The notes under the pieces were generated by a model. It did not search any database. It was not told the origin of the DNA and saw nothing but the letters and a program-made list of their open reading frames with translations. From Apus apus (Eukaryota; Chordata; Aves; Apodiformes; Apodidae), in contig NC_067312.1 of NCBI RefSeq assembly GCF_020740795.1, forward strand, positions 45,098,405-45,162,404: a DNA stretch of 64,000 nucleotides, written 5' to 3'. Shown here in pieces: positions 59,686 through 64,000 of this stretch. The position numbers were made by a program, and so were the translations under genes. How positions within the stretch are numbered: the first letter of the stretch is position 1; the number at the start of each line of letters is the position of its first letter.

Positions 59686-60719
59686 TGTCAAACTGTAAAA
59701 TTGATCAACATTAATTAAACTGTTATACAGTTTCCTGCACTCCGGGAATCAGTGATGATACTGTCTTAAAAATACCTCGTGCTTTTGAATTGGAAAACTA
59801 AAATAAATGCAGGACTAACGTATTCATGAACTAAATGTTGCCTTCATGCAGATTTTTAGGTTCTGATAGCAAAGCTACCAAAATATGTTTGTGATTGATT
59901 TCTAATCTTCTTAAACTACAACTATAAAAGGTTTTATTGCATTTCAAAAGTATTAAAACTGTACTAAAATTGAGTGATTGTGCTCTGAAGTCATGAAATG
60001 ACCACTAGCTGGCAATGTTACACAGCTATCCTTGTTGCAGATTCATTGCATAACGTATCATGGTTTGACTCAAGACCTTTAATTTTAAAAATAGAAACAG
60101 AAATTGGATTTCAGTGAGACTGGGCACTTATGAATATTTCACCAGTAAGGCTCCAGTCTAGATTAGTAAGAATATAGGAAAGACAGTGGACAGTTTCTGA
60201 ATAACCTTTGGTTACAAGATTACTTTTGTTTCTCCAGTTCTATGTGTTTAGTTTTAACTTTGATCTTAAATGCCTTTTACTTACCTAAAACCATCCAGTG
60301 TGTTGAAAATGAGGCTTGTATAATAATTACATCTGCCAATAGCCTGGACTCTACTAGCAATTCTTTGACAGTCCACTGTAGATGTCCTTCATTGCGCTTG
60401 CTTCAAGATACTTCACCTTCAAATGCCTTAAAACTGCATTCCTTCTTCTCTATCCACTATTGTTTGTTTCCTATGGCATAACTTCATGCTTTCATCAACA
60501 TCTAATCAAGATGTTGATTTGACATGGGAGCTAATGCAAAGTTCAGGGCAATGAGCAAATACCAATGGCAGCACAAGCTGACTGCTTGATACATTCAGTC
60601 AGCCTAAGGGAGGGCGGGAGAAGTTCTGCCAGTTCCTGATAGCTCCTGGTGAATGCTGCCTGCCTGTGAGGAGGATAACGAGTGGCTGTCCACATGGACT
60701 GTGGGCCATTACAGGGACT
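59686..60719. other. Intergenic sequence, no gene seen
   Basis: AT-rich to about 60600, then more mixed where the LTR-like repeat begins. No gene recognised. Confidence 0.4.
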
Positions 60720-61360
60720 TTGCTGTCACTGCTTGTTCTGCCCTCATGGCGTGGTTAAACTTGTCCGTCAGTGAGGCAGAAGGCAGCGAAAACCTATGAA
60801 ACAGCTGACCATCTTGAGACTTGAGTAAAGAAAGATATTTACTGGCCCTTAATCCTTTCTTACCCATCTACCTGGCCCCCATCCCTATTCCCTCCACCAT
60901 CCCTTTTACCACCTGTTAGGTGAGCCCTCCACCTCCTCCTTTTCCATTCCTTTCCTTTCTCCTTATTGTTATTGCTATTGCTTAAATCAATGGGGTGTTG
61001 TTGTTGTTGTCATTAATTGAAGTTACCTTAGCATAATATTACTGTTGTTTTTCCATTATTCTCTATTATTATTATTGCTACTATTGTAGTATTATTACCC
61101 TTTTTTAACCTCCTGCCCCAAATTGATTTATTTATCCCTTTAATAAACCACATATTTGTAAATTTAACTGTGAGTCGGCTGCTTTCATTAGGAACATTAG
61201 TGAGTACCAGACAAGTGTCTCACCCTGAAAGTCAGTGCTGAAGCTCACTGCTCCTCTGTGAGAGGCGAGAGCTCCATGCCGATATCTCGGCAGATCCTGA
61301 CAAATTAAAATCTCTCCAAAAAGGAAATAAGCAAGTTGCAGATTGTGGCACTGTCCTCAT
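60720..61360 (+). repeat. LTR-like repeat, second copy of the 7.5-8.1 kb repeat
   Basis: Shares with 7535-8080 the order GTGAGGCAGA, AGCTGACCATCT, a pyrimidine-rich block, an AATAAA (61142), AAAGTCAG-GC, CTGCTCCTCTG-GAGAGGC and CTCTCCAAAA(A)GG. The layout suggests U3-R-U5 of an LTR. Copies differ by many substitutions and indels. Contains short (GTT)n and (ATT)n tracts. Confidence 0.6.
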
Positions 61361-63029
61361 ACACCAGATACTCCAATTGCCATTGCTTACTGCATTCATT
61401 CATTGCTACCAGGTCTCTTACTTGCCAGAAGGTGGGGGCTCATGTTTGTGTGAAATTCAGTAGTCACAGTTTACTATTTCTTAGTATGAAGAAAAATGTA
61501 ATGAAACACTAAGACAAATTAGTTTAAAAAAATTGCTTGCACTTTTTTGTACTGTTGAGCCATATGTTTTATCCTGGAGAAGACTAGTGTGGAGAATAAA
61601 TATGTTGGATAAAACTCTGCTTTTAATTCTAAAGGGATTCTGGAAAATAAATGTGACTTCAGCTTGTGACTGGAAATGTTTTAGCTAGAGTTATTATATG
61701 AAGAGTTATGAGATTCTTGTATCTGAAACATTTTTTGAAACGAGATTTTTCCCATTTGTTCTCTTAAAAAACACTCAGTTCTCAGTGTTCACCTTTCTTT
61801 CTCTAGTCAAAGCTTTCATTTGGTCCCTTCAGAAATAAACAGGAGAAAAACAAGTCCCTAGTGGAGTGAAAACCATTACAAAGAGAAGAAGAAAATGTGG
61901 CTGTAAATAATTTGAACAGTGGCATCTAAGAGTCATTTAGTGAGGGGGAATATCTTGATGTCAGCTTCAACATGGAATATAGAGACCAAATCAACTCTGC
62001 TGATCCAAAGAGGTAGAGCACCTTATAAATGCAGTGCAAAATTTAGGCCACGGTGGCTGAAGTCAGCTACTAAAAGGCTCCTCTACACATGAAGAATCCC
62101 CTGCTTCCAGAAAACTGCTATCTTTTGAGTCAATGCATATGTGAGTAGTGCAACTGTAGCTTTGATTTAGTGTGCTGTCATCTAAAAATACCAAGTGGGT
62201 TTGAGCCAGCTATTTGCCTAGTGCTATGATTGGGTTGCTAGCAAAAAAGTGAAGTTTTGATATGTAATTATGTGCTTCTATATCTCTTAGGTTTTCACAC
62301 TATTGATATCTGCCAGCTAGTCTTTAATATAAAAGCTCTTTTGATCACATACTCTGCTTTTGCTGTTCTATTATCTTTTATCTGAAACATGCTTCCTGTC
62401 TTGGGAGAAACTGTTCACTTCAGAAAGGTTAATGAAATGTTTACTTCAAAAAACTGTTCAGTCACTAGATGTCTTTCGGTAGAGGATAAATCTTCACATT
62501 GTTCTCACTGGCAAAAAAACGGAGCAAGCTGGAACTCGTCATGTGAAAACTACCCTTGTTTTCCTCAATAAGCATATATTAAAGAGGGATGCTTTTTAGT
62601 GCAGTGATAGAAAAGCTTGATAACTAATGAAATATATTTCCATGTGTAATACTAAAAATAGGCTTAATTTATAGTAAAAACAAAGATTATTCTGACAGCA
62701 GGATACTTGAGGGAAAAATCCTCTCAGATCCTGGGATATGTCTTATTATCTGAGTCTCTAAGAACACCTATACAAATAATCTCAAACTGTAACAATACTT
62801 AAAATTGAGACACATTCTTCAGGTTTTTTGAAGCTTAAAGAAATTTGTTGTCATGGAACAAGTCACAAACAGATCAAGTTGAAACAACATCTGGCTAAAT
62901 TACACTCCTAAATTGATGCAGTACAAACATTGGTATTACAGGCTAGAGGAGTTTTATACTACAAGAAAATGGTAGATCTATTAATCCTTTGATATCCATA
63001 AAACAATAAGTTGTGGTGAAGGCAGTTAA
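61361..63029. other. Intergenic sequence, no gene seen
   Basis: AT-rich; no recognised gene or repeat. Confidence 0.4.
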
Positions 63030-64000
63030 ATCCATTGGATATGGCCAAGAATGTTATAAATAACAAGAAAAGTTTCTACAGGTATGCCAGTGATATGAGG
63101 AAAAATAGGGAAAATGTGGACACACTTCAGAAGGAAACTGGAGACCTGGCCATGCAGGACATAGAGAAGGATGACATATTCAATGAGTACTTTGCCTTGG
63201 TTTTCATCAGCAAGGGCTCTGGTCACACCATCCAAGTTAGACTGAATACAATACGGATTTGATGGATGGACCACTTGTTGCGTAAGGAACTGGCTGGATG
63301 GTTGCACTCAAAGAGTGGTGATCAATGGTCCAATGTCCTGTGGGAGACCAGTAGCAAATGGTGTTCACCTGACGTTGAAAATGGGGCTGGAGCTGATTAA
63401 CATCTTTATCAGTGAAATGGACAGTGGAACTGAGGGCACCCTCAATGAATTTGTCAATGACACCAAGCTATGTGTGGTGTGGTCAACATGCTGGAGGGAA
63501 TGTCTGCCATCCAGAGGAACCTTGACAGGCTTGAGACGTGGCCTCACACAAACTGCATGAAGTTCTATAAGGCCTGGTCATGGTCCCACACATGGGTTGT
63601 GGCAATCCCAAGTACAAATACAGGCTGAGTGGAGAATGGACTGAAAACAGCCCTGAGGAAAAGGACTTGGGGGTGTTGGTTGATGAGAAGCTCAACATGA
63701 GCCGGCAAAGTGTGCTTGTAGCCCAGAAAGCCAACAACATCTTGGGCTGGATCAAAAGAAGCATCGCCAGCAGGTCAAGGGAGGTGTTTCTCCTCCCACA
63801 CTCAGCTCTGGTGAGATCCCACTCGGAGTACTGTGTCCAGTTCTGGAGCCCCCAACACAAGAAGGACATGGAGCTGTTGGAGTGAGTCCAGAAGAGGGCC
63901 ACAAAGATGATCAGAAGGACGGAGCACCTGAGAGAGCTGGGGTTGTTCAGACTGGAAAAGAGAAGGCTCCTAGGAGATCTTATAGTGGTCTTCCAGTACC
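63030..64000 (+). mobile_element. CR1 LINE copy running off the right edge
   Basis: Frames read MAKNVINNKKSFYRYASDMR (the KGFFKYI segment), then ISEMDSGTEGTLNEFVNDTK, where the RT catalytic FADD has become FVND, then SPEEKDLGVLVDEKLNMSRQ to HSEYCVQFWSPQHKKDMELL. A large part of the RT domain is missing near 63250-63300. The 3' part closely resembles 55035-55230. Confidence 0.93.

Noticed and set aside
1..64000. CRISPR arrays, operons, phage or bacterial defence systems
   Set aside because: The sequence is eukaryotic: spliced gene, CR1 LINEs and LTRs. No regularly spaced repeats or prokaryotic gene clusters.

Overview
The window is vertebrate nuclear DNA and almost certainly from a bird. It is AT-rich and intron-dominated. 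It carries many CR1 LINE copies ending in the avian 3' tail (octamers of the ATTCTATG type) and several solo LTRs of avian endogenous-retrovirus type. There are no operons, bacterial promoters, CRISPR arrays or recognisable tRNA or rRNA genes. The exact species cannot be read from the sequence.

The one host gene I can support is a plus-strand, 12-exon gene from a CpG island at about 10.05-10.72 kb to a 3'UTR ending near 46.27 kb. It is the orthologue of MFSD14B (HIATL1), a 12-helix major facilitator superfamily protein. Every coding exon was located by splice sites, phase and recalled human protein. The intended product is 507 residues. This copy looks damaged: the exon 3 acceptor reads AA where AG is needed. 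Exon 6 has a one-base loss, a six-base insertion and a one-base gain, with an in-frame TAG between the two frameshifts. The C-terminus stops early, ahead of a decayed tail. Human 9q22 corresponds to avian Z, so a degenerating W-linked copy is one explanation; assembly error and recent pseudogenisation are others.

Upstream (1-10 kb) is repeat-derived: two related LTR-like segments (1-345 and 3676-4948), more LTR-like sequence (4949-5852), and a CR1 apparently split by an LTR-like insertion (6797-9590). Intron 1 (13.6 kb) holds a G/T-rich tract and a long, fairly young CR1 (18.3-21.7 kb, minus). Other introns contain CR1 fragments and one solo LTR (33.8-34.4 kb, minus).

Downstream (46.3-64 kb) is intergenic. 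It contains an LTR next to the polyadenylation site, a decayed BED-finger/hAT transposase-derived ORF on the minus strand (48.6-49.6 kb), a clean solo LTR with a perfect 5-bp target-site duplication (57.72-58.50 kb), a second copy of the 7.5-8.1 kb repeat (60.7-61.4 kb), and old CR1 copies, one running off the right edge. I found no new gene system. The most informative signals are the lesions in MFSD14B and the hidden hAT remnant.
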